Positions 1 to 13,400 of a stretch of 64,000 bases of DNA are shown piece by piece. A model generated the notes under the pieces. It had not been told where the DNA came from and made no database searches. It saw only the letters and a list, made by a program, of their open reading frames with translations. The DNA comes from Scilla litardierei (Eukaryota > Streptophyta > Magnoliopsida > Asparagales > Asparagaceae), in contig CM061141.1 in the NCBI GenBank assembly GCA_030789695.1, positions 320,232,452-320,296,451 of the forward strand, in the 5' to 3' direction. The first letter of the stretch is position 1; every line of letters begins with the position of its first letter. The position numbers and the translations under genes were made by a program.

Positions 1-2123
1 ACATCGTGAATCGTGTTCCATTGGTGACGATTGATTACCAAATTCCCGAGGAGAAGTGGAGTGGAAAGATCAGTGATTATTCATACCTTCGCATCCTTGG
101 TTGCATGGCCCATGCTTATAATTAGAGGGACAAGTTGGTACCGAAAGCAAAGAAATGCATAATTCTCGGCTATGACGATGGTGAGAAGGGTTATCGCCTG
201 TGGGATCCAGTGCCCTGCAATGAATTCTTGAGCCGACATGTCACATTTGATGAGTCTGTGATGCTTAGTGCGAAGCAAGGCTTAGTTGGAGGATGAGCAG
301 ACACTCGTGGAGCCCGAATCGAGGATTGTTGAGCTCATGATCTCTCTTTACAAGAGACAAAGCAAGGAGCCTATGGTTGAGGTCCTAGTTGAGAGACATG
401 ATGATGTCCAAGTAGCGGACAAAGTGCAGACACCTGTGCAGACTCAAGCACGAGATGAATTTCATGCTGATGAGGTGAAAATGTCAAAGAGGACCAAGAA
501 GGCACCCAAGAGACTAGGTGCTTGGGACTACACGTCATTCTCCTTTGACAACATGTCGTTGTATGCTTTGAATATCGAGCACGAGGAGCCGTTAACCTAT
601 ATGGTGGAGCCATGAGCTCGAATGAGGTGCAAATTGACAAGGTGCCGTGGGCGAAGAAATGGAGTCACTCCACCTAATGACATATGGATTTGGTTCGTCT
701 ACATGAGGACAAACATGCCATTGGTTGTAGATGGATCTATAAGATCAAAGAGAGCTCTACCGAAGATGATGATGATGTATGGTTTAAAGCTCGACTAGTG
801 GTTTAAGGGATTTGCAGAGCGGAAGGGAGTGGACTATAATGAAATATTTTCTCTAGTGGTACGGCATTTTCATTAGAGTTCTGTTAGCTCTAGTCGCATC
901 CATGGATATGGAGTTGGATCAACTTGATGTCAAAACCACATTTCTACATAGTGAATTGGATGAAGATATTTACATGCACCAACCAGAGGGTTTCATGACG
1001 GAGGGTAAGGAGAGGCTTGTTTGCAAATTGAAGAAATCTTTGTACGGACTGAAGCAGTCACTGAGGCAGTGGTACAAGAGATTCGACAGCTTCATGTTGG
1101 GCATTGAATATGAGCAGAGCGTGAAGGACCAATGTGTTTATGTGCGCACATTAGATGATGGTTCCCGTGTCTATCTATTGCTATACGTTGACGATATGTT
1201 TATTACTTCTAGCAACATGTCTGAGGTTAAAAAGTTGAATCTGGAGCTGGGTAGAGATTTCGGCATGAAGGACTTGGGCTTGGCAAAGAAGATTCTAGGT
1301 ATGGAGATTACCTAGGATATGAAGAATGGTGAGTTGAAGTTGTGTCAGAAATGGTACGTCCAGAAGGTTCTCGTCCGTTATGGGTTGGAGAGTGCAAAAT
1401 CCATTTTACACCCATTGGAGTTCATTTTCAGCTTTCGGTGTTGTAGTCGCCAAGTACTGATGATGAGAAGAAGCTGATGTCTCAAGTGCCGTATGCTAGT
1501 ACAGTGGGAAGTCTTATGTACACGATGGTTTGTACACGTCCAGATCTTGCACATGCAGTCGGGGTTGTAAGCAGATACATGTTAAACCATTGAAAAGAGC
1601 ATTGACAGGTCGTCTATTGGATGATGCGATATTTGCGTGGAACAGTTGGTGTCGGCATGCATTTTCACAGTCGGTGTCAGCTTCTGTGACTCCGATTATG
1701 CTGGCGATAGGGACATGCAGATCTACCACATGGTGTGTTCACATTAGGCACCTCAGTAGTGTTGTGGAGATCTGTCCTACAACTAGTGGTTGCGTTGTCA
1801 ACCATGGAAGCTGAGCTGATTGCCATAGTGGAAGCTGCGAAGGAGGCGAAGTACCATAGGAGTCTGCTATAGGATTTAGGCATGCCGCAGAGATTGTCAA
1901 CGATGTTCAGTGATAGCCAGAGCGCCATACATCTTGCCAAGTATCAGGCCTACAGTTAGAGAATCAAGCATATTGAGGTGCGTGATTGCTTTCTGGAAGA
2001 GAAACGACAACTGATTGAATTTCAGAAGGTTCCGACTGAAAAGAATCCTGTAGATATGTTCACCAAACTAGTTCTCTCCATTAAGCTCAAGACTTGCTTT
2101 AGCTTGTTCTGTTTGATGGTTTG
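1..2123 (+). pseudogene. Ty1/copia pol remnant (integrase C-end, RT, RNase H)
   Basis: This is a decayed copia polyprotein lying in the upstream intron of the ABC transporter gene. In order I see the integrase C-terminal region (frame with GYDDGEKGYRLW near 160-210, interrupted by a stop), a linker, a reverse transcriptase block at 902-1315 ([17 protein letters not shown] and an intact YVDD at about 1187-1198), and an RNase H end (TRPDLAHAV near 1540; [10 protein letters not shown] near 1910; the VPTEKN-DMFTK tail near 2030-2070). Frames change between blocks and several stops interrupt them, so no protein is made. It belongs to the same family as the fragments at 25265-30915, with which it shares the RNase H tail. 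Gag and protease lie before the window or are lost. Confidence 0.85.
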
Positions 2124-2167
2124 AGTGTGGCGTCGGAGGGTGCGCCCGTGGAGTGACCGAGGTGTTA

Positions 2168-3243
2168 TGATCAGGATATAGCTTGTTGATGGTGTGCTGG
2201 TGGTGTCCGTGGATTTTGCAGCATGGTAGAGTGTTGTAATTTGTGCTGCAAAATCAAGGGCTGCAATTGTCAAGATGGCTGGACGATTCCAGACGGCTGG
2301 ACTCGTAGACGCATTCGTCTGGCGTATCGACTTGGATCAGACATTGGTCTGTCAGAACTGGTCAGACAACATCAGACACTTGAGTGGCATTGTTGGTAAT
2401 TTCTATCAACTTTGGTTTTTGGGCATAGACTAGCTCAGGTGTCTGGTTGGGGACCATGTGCCTGGAGCTCATCTCCCAGATGCCTGATTGGGTTCAGACG
2501 TCTGGAATACATATTTCAGATGTCTGACCGACGACTGAGTTATTTTTCTGGGCCCGATTTGTGACCCATTGGATTGAGCTCTTTCTCAATCTAATGGCCA
2601 CGATTGCTTGCATCTCTTGGGGGCTTCAGATGTCTGACCGACGGCTGAGTTATTTTTTTGGGCCCGATTTGTGACCCATTGGATTAAGCTCTTTCTCAAT
2701 CCAATGGCCATGATTCTTGCGTCTCTTGTGGGCTATTAAAGGAGCTGCTTGAGGGATGCTAGGGCATGGTTCATTCAAGAGGGTTGTTGAGCATTCGAGA
2801 GAGCTTTGAGGAGAGATTAGAAGAGATAAGAACCATAGAAGAGAAAGCTAGGGCTTTTGTGATTTCTTGGGTTATTGGGTTTTCTTTTTGTTATCTTTGT
2901 CACTTTTCTTCGTGATGTTGATAGTGGGGGCTTGGTGTATTTATCCAAGTTATTACTCACTTGAGTGTTGACGAGAAAGTGGTGTAAGCTTGTAACTTTT
3001 GATCAGATAGTGGACTCGGCTCGTAATGTTGGAGTAGGTCAAGTATTTGACCGAACCAGGGTAACGTCTTGGCCTCATTCACTTTCTGCATTGGTTGAGT
3101 GTATGTGTATTTCGTTTGCTCATTTTACTCCCACAAGGTCCGGTTAGAGCAGAATTATTTGTTGTTGTGTTGATCAGTTTTTGTGAGCCACACTTACTAT
3201 TTATTTGCAGGGTTTGCTATTTCCGCGGGTGATCTTTTTGCAA
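2168..3243 (+). mobile_element. 3' LTR of the copia remnant (approximate)
   Basis: It directly follows the RNase H tail and aligns in its outer parts with the LTR at 26220-26900: a TGATCA start, then near the 3' end the block around 'gctcgtaatgttggagtagg', a 'gaaccagggtaa' block, and 'gggtttgctatt' close to the end. The middle is longer than in the other copy because of a CAGAC/GTCTG-rich stretch and an internal duplication. The start is chosen by alignment; the end is only approximate, and no target duplication was found. Confidence 0.6.
2515..2733 (+). repeat. 110-bp tandem duplication inside the copia LTR
   Basis: Two adjacent copies of about 110 bp (2515-2624 and 2625-2733) share 'cagatgtctgaccgacg', 'gggcccgatttgtgacccat' and 'ctttctcaat'. 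They differ by a few substitutions. The duplication explains part of the length difference from the related LTR near 26.2 kb. Confidence 0.85.
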
Positions 3244-4138
3244 CATTTTAGTTGTTGATCTATGGATAACAAAAGCTCTATTATTGCAAAATTATTGAAT
3301 TTTGCAAACTCTAAATTATCATCCAAAATTCTTAGGTGGCGGTTATGTGTCAAAATGAAAATACATCTGGTCTAGGCTCAGACAGTATCTGAAGCTAAAC
3401 TTCCCCTACTTGTAGTTACATGCAAACGCTGCTTTACAGGGGTACTTTTTTTTTGTGTTGCTCTGTTTTGTTTTTTCTCATTCATTCTTTTTTATTCTTA
3501 AAGATAAGAGTAACGAGGGAATGCATTAACTAGCTAGAGACTGAATCCCAATAACCAAGTGATCTCATCATTGTCAGAATGCTTTAATGATATTCTGAAA
3601 TACATCAAGTATACATATAAGAGGTATTAAAATAGAAAATTTTACTTATGAGCAGCTGCTAGGAGGTGATGTTGGGCAAATGATATACTCTTTCTCTGAG
3701 AGTTATGACAACAAAATTTTGGCATACTGGCATGGCAAAGCCATTTACGTACTGTAATAAGTGTTTCCGCAGGGAGTAAATATGAGTTATTTTCTGATTG
3801 AAGAATGGATATGAAGTTATCTGTGTCAATGCTTAATATATTCTGAATTTGTTTCCCGTTTTACATTTTAATATTTAGGGCAAACCCCATGTTTACATAC
3901 TGTTTTATGTGTTTCTTCAGGGTTAGATATGAGTTATTCTGAATGAAGACTGGATATGGAGTTGTTTATATCAACACTTAGTTATATCCTGAATTTGTTT
4001 CCCACTTCACATTTTTTATATTTCTTTAGTAATCTTTACATATCTGAGAATTGTATCTGGATATTAAGTTTACTGATTTAGATTTACGACTTCAGATTAT
4101 ACAAATTGCTGTTATTTGATCATTGGTTGTTGTTGCAG
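3244..4138 (+). other. Intron sequence upstream of exon 1, with a 148-bp imperfect duplication
   Basis: This is AT-rich intron without coding potential. It contains two imperfect copies of one segment (about 3740-3880 and 3889-4022, offset 148 bp). Both share a pyrimidine tract ending in 'cag' (3772 and 3920), 'tatgagttattctga' and 'ctgaatttgtttccc'. The true splice acceptor of exon 1 lies just downstream, at 4137-4138. Confidence 0.7.
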
Positions 4139-4455
4139 CTTTTGCTGGTTGCTCTTATTACGATGACCGTTTTTTTCCGAACAACAATGCACCGTGACAC
4201 AGTAGATGATGGAATAATATTTCTCGGTGCATTGTATTTTGCATTGATCATGATTCTGTTCAATGGGTTTACGGAAGTTTCATTGTTAATAACGAAGCTT
4301 CCGGTGCTTTACAAGCATAGGGACTTGCATTTTTATCCTGCCTGGACTTACTCACTTCCTTCTTGGAGTCTAAGCATTCCAACATCAATAGTAGAGACAG
4401 CAATATGGGTAGGGGTTACGTACTATGTTGTTGGATATGATCCACAAATAAGCAG
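4139..4455 (+). CDS. ABCG32: ABCG32-like exon 1 of window (first transmembrane domain)
   Basis: The acceptor is 'gttgcag' at 4132-4138 and the donor is gt at 4456. The exon starts in phase 0 and ends in phase 2. It encodes TMD1 helices and the conserved [13 protein letters not shown] motif followed by LPSW and IPTS, a hallmark of PDR proteins, and ends with GYDPQIS. The reading frame starts before this exon; the in-frame ATG at 4106 is intronic and is not the start. Confidence 0.92.
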
Positions 4456-7400
4456 GTAGTATGTTCCTGTGGATTTGATACATATATTATCATTTGGAAT
4501 TTACTCAATATATAGTGTTCTGTTACATGCAGATTCCTGGGGATGTTCCTTTTGCTATTCTTTTTGCATCAGATGTCTTTGGCGCTCTTCCGTGTGATGG
4601 CATCTTTGGGCAGAAATATGATAGTTTCCAACACCTTTGGATCTTTTGCGTTGTTGATTTTCATGATTCTTGGAGGATTTATCATTTCTCGAGGTTAAAC
4701 TTTGAACATTTTTCAATTTTTACTTGCTCGCATGACACGTAACATACCTGCATATTTCTTTGCTCATTTGTCACAAATAGCATTGTTTTGAAACAGAGAG
4801 CATCCCAAGCTGGTGGATTTGGGGATACTGGATTTCTCCTCTGATGTATGCTCAAAATGCCATTTCAGTTAATGAGTTTCTAGGACATTCTTGGGACAAG
4901 GTGAAGAGATTTTACAATTTCTAGCCTCCATTCATAACAACAAACTCAAGCTATATCTTTTAGTTTTCTCTTTCAGATATGACTAGTGGGAAAGTTAGAT
5001 AATGTTATGCGGCTATTTTCATATTACATTTATTCTAAGTGATATTAAGTCACATGGTTGGTTAATATATCTTGATTGCAGATTTGCTTATGATAGATTT
5101 AGATAATATATGCGGTGCAGGAAAATGGTTGTCATCTGTAGTGCTAAATCCTCAACGTTATGCGATCTGGATAACATGTTCCAAATGATGATACATTAGC
5201 TAGTTGGAATGTTAAAATCAATGTTCCTGAATTTTTGTAACCTTTCCGACTCAATAGATCATTGTCACAAGCATGAGTTGCGCCTTTGCTAAAGTTTATA
5301 GTGCAAATGTTATGCACAAATATTATATCCGTAAATGTGTATAGAAATTGAAAAATTCTTGAAAGATTTTTCCTAGCTAATAAATGAACTTTATTCCTAC
5401 TAAGCATCCAATAAAGCCTTCCTCATAGCTTAACATGATTTGTACTAATATCGTTTTATATACCGGTTTTCATTTCATAGTACCGAAGCGAACCGTGTTC
5501 TGGATAACCTTGGTCTATCGCTATTTATTATCCTAATGTTCCTTTATAGCAATCATCATAAGTTCTGTTTCTTGGTATTATTATTATTATTATTAAATGG
5601 TAGAATATAATTTGGAGTTCAGACTTCTGCTGAAGCTTTGTGCAGTCGTCGATTATGAAACTTAACGTTTCCTAATGAAGCTTTAAAAGTAATTGGTCAC
5701 TCCATTATGTGGACTTGATTATGTGAACTTTGGTCTTACAGATTAATTTGCTGCTTCCGATGGGCAACCATGTATAGCATTATCGCTGAAGAAGACACTA
5801 GAATTAGCACTAATGGAAGAGAAACCTAAAAAATTGATTAACCTATCTGCATGCCCTGAAATTCATTTTGTGGCAGGGAAACCTTCCTTGTTAGGGCTGA
5901 TACTACATTCAACACTTAATTTATTATGAGTACATAGTCTGCGTTACATCCACGATGAGAAATTTTTTCAGACTATTAGTATTTCTAGCATTAAGCAAAA
6001 TGCGCAAAATTGTTAATCTTCTATTTTGTTTCCTCATTTGCAGTTTGTTGGAAATCTAAGCATGCCACTGGGTGAGGCTGTGTTGAAAGGATATGGTCTG
6101 TTTGCTGAAAAATATTGGTTTTGGATTGGTGTTTGTGCTGTGTTTGGTTACGTCGTTATATTCAACATTCTATTGACCTTGTTCTTGACTTATCTCAATC
6201 GTAAGCAGTCTATAAGCTTGCTGTTGCAATTCAGGCTCAATTTTATCAGTGTTGAGGAATGCACACATGTTATTATACATTTTTATTTCATACAGCTCTG
6301 GGAAGACCACAGGCAGTTATTTCCAAAGAAGAACTTCGTGAGAGGAATGAACGGAGGGGGGAAAATGATCTTGTTGTTGAGCTTAGATCTTATTTGCGGA
6401 CAGATCTATTGACAGGTCCGGAGATATTCCCATATTTTTTATAACAAGGAGTATCATTTTCTGTGTGCTTGTCTTATGATACTGGCATTGTACTTTACAT
6501 TCTCAAACTAAAGGATTTGATAGTGCTCCTGTACATGTGTATATTTACTAAATCGAGTTGAGTGCTCAATTTGTTGTCACAAAAAAATATAATAAATTTC
6601 CAAATGATCTACATAAATATGTATCATATATAATTATGTTAAAACCAATATGCTCATTTGGAAAAGCATGTGTTACAAGTATGACCAATCCCTGTTCATA
6701 TTTGAATGATCTATGTGGCCTTTCTAGTTTCTTCATGTAAGGTTTCATCCGAAACTTGAAACATGACTATGCAAATATCAGTTTGTGTCATATCTGCTGT
6801 TAATCATCATTATCCATTGCATTTAGCTATGACTCTTCCCATCTATTGGGGGTTGGCTGCAATTTCAACAAACTTGACATATGGATTTACCAAAAGTTCC
6901 TACCATGGGCTTTTAACATAGCATCAATAATCCTATGTCCTTACCAGCTTCTAAACCATGGTAACTGCTAGGAAGAGAGGTCATGTCATTACTGTTGCAT
7001 GTGTATCCTTCTAAATATAGATATATACATTCATTTTTTGTAGGTTAAAATTATAATTGTATAAAAACGTGTTAAATATTCTTTTTTTGCATAAATACAC
7101 TTGTTACACAAAATTATATCTGATTTGTGCTTACATAGAACTTTTGGTTGGCTGTGAACGTTGCACATGCCCACAATCTTTTCGAATCTAGCTGTCTAGA
7201 TTTGGTTTGCAAGGTCAATTACAGTATCATGAACTTTCATATAGAATAATCGACCCAAAATCCTTTATTTAACACTTCTATTTTATCTCTAGAACCCGGG
7301 AAACTTTGTCTAAGTGGATAATGAAGTCTATTGTTCTTCACATTGATAACATTTGAGGAAGAGACTATCTTGTGCGGCATTGACAAATTTTCTGTCTTCA

Positions 7401-10400
7401 CTTGATATTGCAAATTAATATTGGATTACTAGGATAGTAGGATTGGAGTGTTAGTTTCTTCTTGTTATTGGTTCAAAGTTGGCGTTCCATTCATTTACGG
7501 ATTTACGTTGTTAATATTAGGGTTTATGGCCATAAATTTCTGGGCACGGGTGTTTTTGTAATTTTGGGGTTCATGGGTAGATTTGTAATTTTGGATAAAA
7601 ACCATAGATCGGTGGTATTATGGTAATTTATGGGCGGCGGCTCAATAGGAATCTTATTATACGTAAATGAGAAGATTAGAGAGAGGGGATGTTAAGTTTT
7701 GAGAAAAATTGACAGAGAATTGGGTAAATCCCTTAGATCTAGTGGGAGAGTTAGGCTTTATCTCGAATCAATGCTAGGAGAGCGGTTCACGTCTCGAACG
7801 TGGACAACTTTATCTTTGTATCACCTCTTTTTACCCTAAAAATATCATCTTTCTCATAAAAAATCACATCTTTCCCATAAAAATTCAGATTTTTATCCCT
7901 AAAACCAGATCCGGATCGTTTCATACGCTTTTCTTGGAATAGATGTTTTAAGCGACTAGTAGAAAATCAGATTAGGAAAGGATGAAATTTGAAAGAGAGA
8001 AGGGTGGGAATGAAAGACAAAAAGCATGGGTAAGAAGCAGACCAAATTCAGCTTGGAGATATGGAAGCTAATCAATAAAAGTACCTCAGCATTTTGCCCT
8101 TCTTTCATCAAAAGTTCTTAAAATTTTTGTTATGACCTTATTTATTAAGGCTTAATATAGAGTCCAAATAGCACATACAAAAACACTCAAATAATTCATT
8201 CAATCTCATGTGTAATAAAGAAAGAACTCAAATAAATTACTGACCCCCAATGATATCTCAAATCAAACTCTAACTAAGTGGACACAATTCAATCTATATT
8301 TAGCACTACCTATCTATTAAGCTGATTTTTGTAGAACCCTCAAAAATGTTTTTTGTTGAATTAACATTGAAAACTTTTTAAGGGTTTTAAAAAAAATCAC
8401 ACTACATCATCTTGCTGTTAATTATAAGGTTGAGAGACTTAAAAGACATTAATTTTTCTTGACACTTCCTTCTCCTCTCTATCCCCTTCTGTGTCCAAAA
8501 CCCTAGCACTGTGCTTAGGTATAAAACATTAGTTAAACCTAATGTTTTAAAAAGCAAAGATGGACACAAATTGTCAAGCCAGCACGTAGGTCCATGGGTC
8601 TAGATGTTTTCCATTCATGACACTAAACCTTTATCACTATTCAAAATATGTTAAAATTCTAAAAATTGTTTATAGATCAGTATAAGTCTATAACAAACAT
8701 CACAATATTTCAGTATTCAAGCTTCCAACTATAAACTAGTTATAACAATAAAAAAATTGCTTAGGCAATGCCTAATCATTTTCCTAAAACCTAAACTTAT
8801 ATGATCATGCAAACTTTAAGGAAAAATATATTAAAAATCTAAAAAGTATAACAAGAGCAATAAAAGTATAACAAATACCGCATTTGATATTTTGACTTTC
8901 AAGTTTTTTAGTATAAACATAGTAAAAGTGAGCGGGATGTTTAGCCCGATTGCAGGGGATGCCTAGGCTGCATAAGAAGACACTTAGCCTAGGCATGCTC
9001 TTTTAGATAGTTGTACAATTCACAAGGAAAGCCTAAGCCTTTAGTAGATAACCAATAGAGGCCCTAAGCATGGACTGATGCCTAAGACCCCCTCGGCAGG
9101 GCTTTTCAAAAAAAAAAGGTTAAACCTCTACGTAACCATGGATTTTGGCATACATGGCAAACATTTGTGATGGGACTCTAGATTGGATCCTGACTTGATA
9201 TTCTCAGAGTATGGGTCGATTTAGGTGTCTGGGTTTTAAGTCCTTTCGTATTTCTTTTGTTGGTACCTTTTTTGTATTTCTCTTTGAGGTCTTTTGAGTT
9301 TTCTTATTAGAAAAGTCTTTTATTGTTATTTTTTTTAAAATTTACATACTCTTAGGAGTTCTGAGTGCAAAACTACATAGGATTTTATTTTTTATAAATA
9401 TAGATATGCAGTTGAACTTTTTTTTATTCTAAGAGATCAAAAAATAAAATAAGTTTATAAAATTTGCGTTTGCATGTGAGATGCAAGAGTACGTGATGAC
9501 GTCACTAACAAGTGGTTCAAAGGAATCTTCAGAGCATGAGGTGTTGAAGTTGATGATCAATTCGATTTCTGGGTGCTAGGCTTAAACTTTTATCCCCTTC
9601 TATGAAATCCTTAATTCCTTTAGTTCTTTTCCAAATCTGTAAACTTCTTTCACCACAAACTTTAATTTCCTTTCTTTCCACATCGGGTTTGCTATCAGCA
9701 TTTGTTGATATCTATTTGCATGTAACATTGATTTCTTGTCTATCACTTTGTAGACTTTTGGGGGAAAATAGTGATTAGCTCCCAAATGAGCTATCTCTTC
9801 ATATTTATATTATCCCTTGCTTTTCTTTACACACACACCCAATACAATAACACTCAATACTCCCCCTCAAGATGAGCAAAAGATATTTATCATGCCCATC
9901 TTGTTACAAGCATCCTCTACTCCTTTAGAGTTCAACCCCTTTGTAAGGCAATCTGCTAGTTGCTGTCCAGAGGTAATATAGGAGATCTCCAACTGTTTCT
10001 TGTCCAGTCTCTCTTTAATGAAGAACCTGTCGATCTCTATGTGCTTCGTTCTATCATGTTGCACTGGGTTGTTGGCAATATTAATTGCTGACTTGTTATC
10101 ACACAACAACCGCAATGGTCCTTCTCTTAGCAGGCGTAGCTCATGTAGGAGTGATCTCAACCAGATCATCTCACAGGTACTAAGCACCATAGCACGATAC
10201 TCTGCCTCTGCAGTGGAACGAGCCACCAAATCCTGCTTCTTGCTGCGCCAAGAGACCAAGTTGCCCCCAACAAACACACAGTTGCCCGAGGTCGATCTCC
10301 TATCATCTAGACAACTGGCCCAATCCGCATCACAGTAGCCTGTCACATTCATGTGACCATGACTACCAAATAATATGCCTTTTCCTGGACTATTCTTCAG

Positions 10401-13400
10401 ATACCTCAGTATCCTGAAGACTGCCTCCATATGTCCAGTCCTAGGATCATGCATGTATCTACTTACCACACTGATAGCATAGGCAATGTCAGGTCTGGTA
10501 TTGCACAAGTAGATAAGGCGTCCAACAAGTCTCTGGTACCTTTCTTTGTCTACTGGCTCCCCTGATTGTGAATGCAACCTATGATTCTGATCAATAGGAG
10601 TAACTGCTGGACGACACCCCAACATACCAGTCTCAGCCAGTAAATCCAGGGCATACTTCCTCTGTGAGAGAACTATACCCTTCCTGGACCTGGCAATCTC
10701 CAGTCCAAGGAAATACCCCAAATGTCCAAGGTCCTTGACCTCAAATTCTCTCGCCAACCTTACCTTCAAGTGAGAGATCCCCTCTTCATCATCTCCAGTG
10801 ATAATAATATCAACATATACAGCCAAAAGAGTAATCAGCTGTCCTGAATGTATGTAGAATACAGTATAATCACCATTACTCTGCTTGTAGCCCATAGTGA
10901 TGACTGCACGCCTGAATCTGTCGAACCATGTCCTTGGAGATTGCTTCAGCCCATACAAAGACTTGTCCAGTCTACACACCTTTCCCATCGTCTGTTGTGT
11001 ACTAAAGCCAAGTGGAATCTCCATGTATACCTCCTCCTGTAAGTCTCCATGTAAGAAGGCATTTTTTACATCCAACTGATGCAATTTCCATCCAAAATTC
11101 GCTGCACAGGATATCAGTACTCTCACAGTACTCATCTTTGCCACTGGGGCAAATGTCTCATCATAATCAATCCCATAAGTCTGACTGTAGCCCTTGGCAA
11201 CCAACCTCGCCTTGTACCTGTCCACCTTCCCTTCTGCAGTTTGCTTTATTGTGAATACCCACTTGCAGCCCACAGCTTTCTTCCCTGCTGGAAGTGAGAC
11301 AAGTCTCCATGTCTTGTTCTTCTCCAGTGCCTCAAGTTCTTCGAGCATTGCTTTCTTCCACTGGGGATGTTGCTTTGCCACTCGCCAATCACTTGGTATA
11401 GGGATAGACTGTAAGGATGCAATGATAGCCCTATATGCAGGTGTAAGAGACGCATAGGAGACATGATTAGCAATATCAGTCTCATATCCATACCGTACAG
11501 GAGGCCTGCCGGCATTGATACGAGGCTCCCTACGAGATGCAAGTGGAAGATCTAAACTAGAGGAAGGCAAAGAAAGGTTACCATCCGTGATAGGAGAGGA
11601 AGGCAGTAAGGAAGTCGGGACTCGAGCAGGCGTGATAGACTGATCAATCTCGACATGTGGTTGTGGAGCTAGTGGTTCTTCAGTGGGGAAGATGTCTTCA
11701 TGTTGTTCTCCATCACCATGACTATCCTTCTGTCTCCTGCTATATTTCCTGCCGTACAACCTGTCTTCCTCCTCTTCCACCAAGATCCTTTCCTCCTCCC
11801 TGATATCAGGACCAATACCAGTAGGCCCAACAGGACACTGTATAAGTCCAACCACTACCCTCCTGTCATCAGTCTCCCCCTCTCGACCAGCTCCTCCTGT
11901 GTTTGGAGAGGCACCAGTATCAAATACTGATGTAGAATCTATCAGTCCTCCATAAAAAGGCTCAGTCTCCCTGAACGTCACATCCATACTCACAAACAGC
12001 CTCCTTTCTGAGGGACTCCAACACCTATAGCCTTTCTGATTTGAAGGATACCCAACAAATATGCATTTAATTGCCTGAGCATCCAGCTTCCCCACAGAAG
12101 GTCTATGATCCCTCACAAAGCATGTGCATCCAAACACTTTTGGTGGAACTACAAAAGTGTTCTTTCCCATAAGAATCTCACATGGAGACTTCATACCAAG
12201 GATCCGCGAAGGCATCCTGTTGATGAGATAGGTAGCTGTCATCACTGCTTCACTCCACAATATCTTAGGTACATTAATGGTAAGCATAAGTGACCTAGTT
12301 ACCTCCAACAAGTGTCTATTTTTCCTCTCAGCAACTCCGTTCTGTTGAGGGGTGTTGGGACAAGTGGTTTGATGAGTTATCCCACTCTCAGATAGATAGG
12401 ATGCAAACTCCTTGTTTACATACTCTGTCCCATTATCCGTTCTCAAGACACGGATCTTGGCCTCATACACATTTCTGACACTTCTATGGAAGTCCTGAAA
12501 ACACTTCAACGCTTCGCCTTTGTTTTTCATCATGTAAAGCCATGTCATCCGAGAATGACAGTCTATGAAAGTGATAAACCAACTGAACCCACTTACTGAA
12601 GTCACTGGACAGGGCCCCCAAACATCTGAGTGAATAAGATGAAATCTCTCTACACTTCTCATCCCCACACTAGGATATGATGTCCTAGTGTGTTTCCCAA
12701 ATTCACATGCATCACATTTCAAATTCATTTCATTCACTCTAGTCAAAATATCGGGATACATTTTACTCAAAATATCAAAAGGCAGGTGTCCCAACTGACA
12801 ATGTAATAAAAATACATCCCTTTCCTTCTCTCCACCAACTACAGCAAGTGCAGCATCCCTACTAGCTCTGTCAAGATACCACAGTCCATCACGCCTGACG
12901 CCAGTCCCAAGCCTCCTCCCAGCCTTCCTTTCCTGCAACACACAATGAGTAGAGTCAAAAGTAATGCTACAGTCGAGATCATCAACAATAGAGCCAACAG
13001 ATAAGAGGTTGACTGGAAATGATGGGACGTGAAGGACTGAAGAGAGGCGTATGGAGGGGGTGCACTGAATAGTGCCAATCCCTCTAATGGGTTGAGATGT
13101 ACCATCAGCTGTCTGAACAGTTTCATGAATGGTATGTGGTTTATAAGTGAAAAACTGTCTATATGCACCTGACACATGACTAGATGCACCTGAGTCAATA
13201 ATCCACTCTATATGATCTCTACATGAAAGGGCTAATCGGTTACCTGATCCTGTGTGAGCGAAGTGGGCAAAGTTACCGAATGGCGAAGCAATATCCCCAG
13301 TCTGGTCTGCATGACTCTCCGAGCTCTCGGTAGTAGACCTGGACTGTCTTCGCTGCTCTAGGTCTGACGCCTCAGCTGGCGTAGCCTCAATCATCACTGT

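Larger units (their letters stand above)
6416..9743 (+). other. ABCG32: Giant intron 5, left part
   Basis: AT-rich sequence with no gene. It holds an LTR-like remnant at about 7515-7905 and an older LTR-like repeat at about 9140-9743 (both listed separately). Elsewhere, from 6416 to 7500 and from 7906 to 9139, I see only A/T-rich unstructured sequence. Confidence 0.7.

Noticed and set aside
4494..4742. 82-codon + strand frame over ABCG exon 2
   Set aside because: It is a shadow in another frame; the spliced exon 4533-4693 reads conserved PDR helices in the correct phase.
5119..5185. Possible extra ABCG exon in intron 3 ('tgcaggaaaatggttg')
   Set aside because: Exon 3 joins exon 4 in phase with the expected residues, and the candidate has a stop and no match to the family.
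11246..11542. Minus and plus open frames inside the copia pol region (several between 10000 and 13200)
   Set aside because: They overlap the 1321-codon pol frame, which contains every catalytic motif; the others show no domain.
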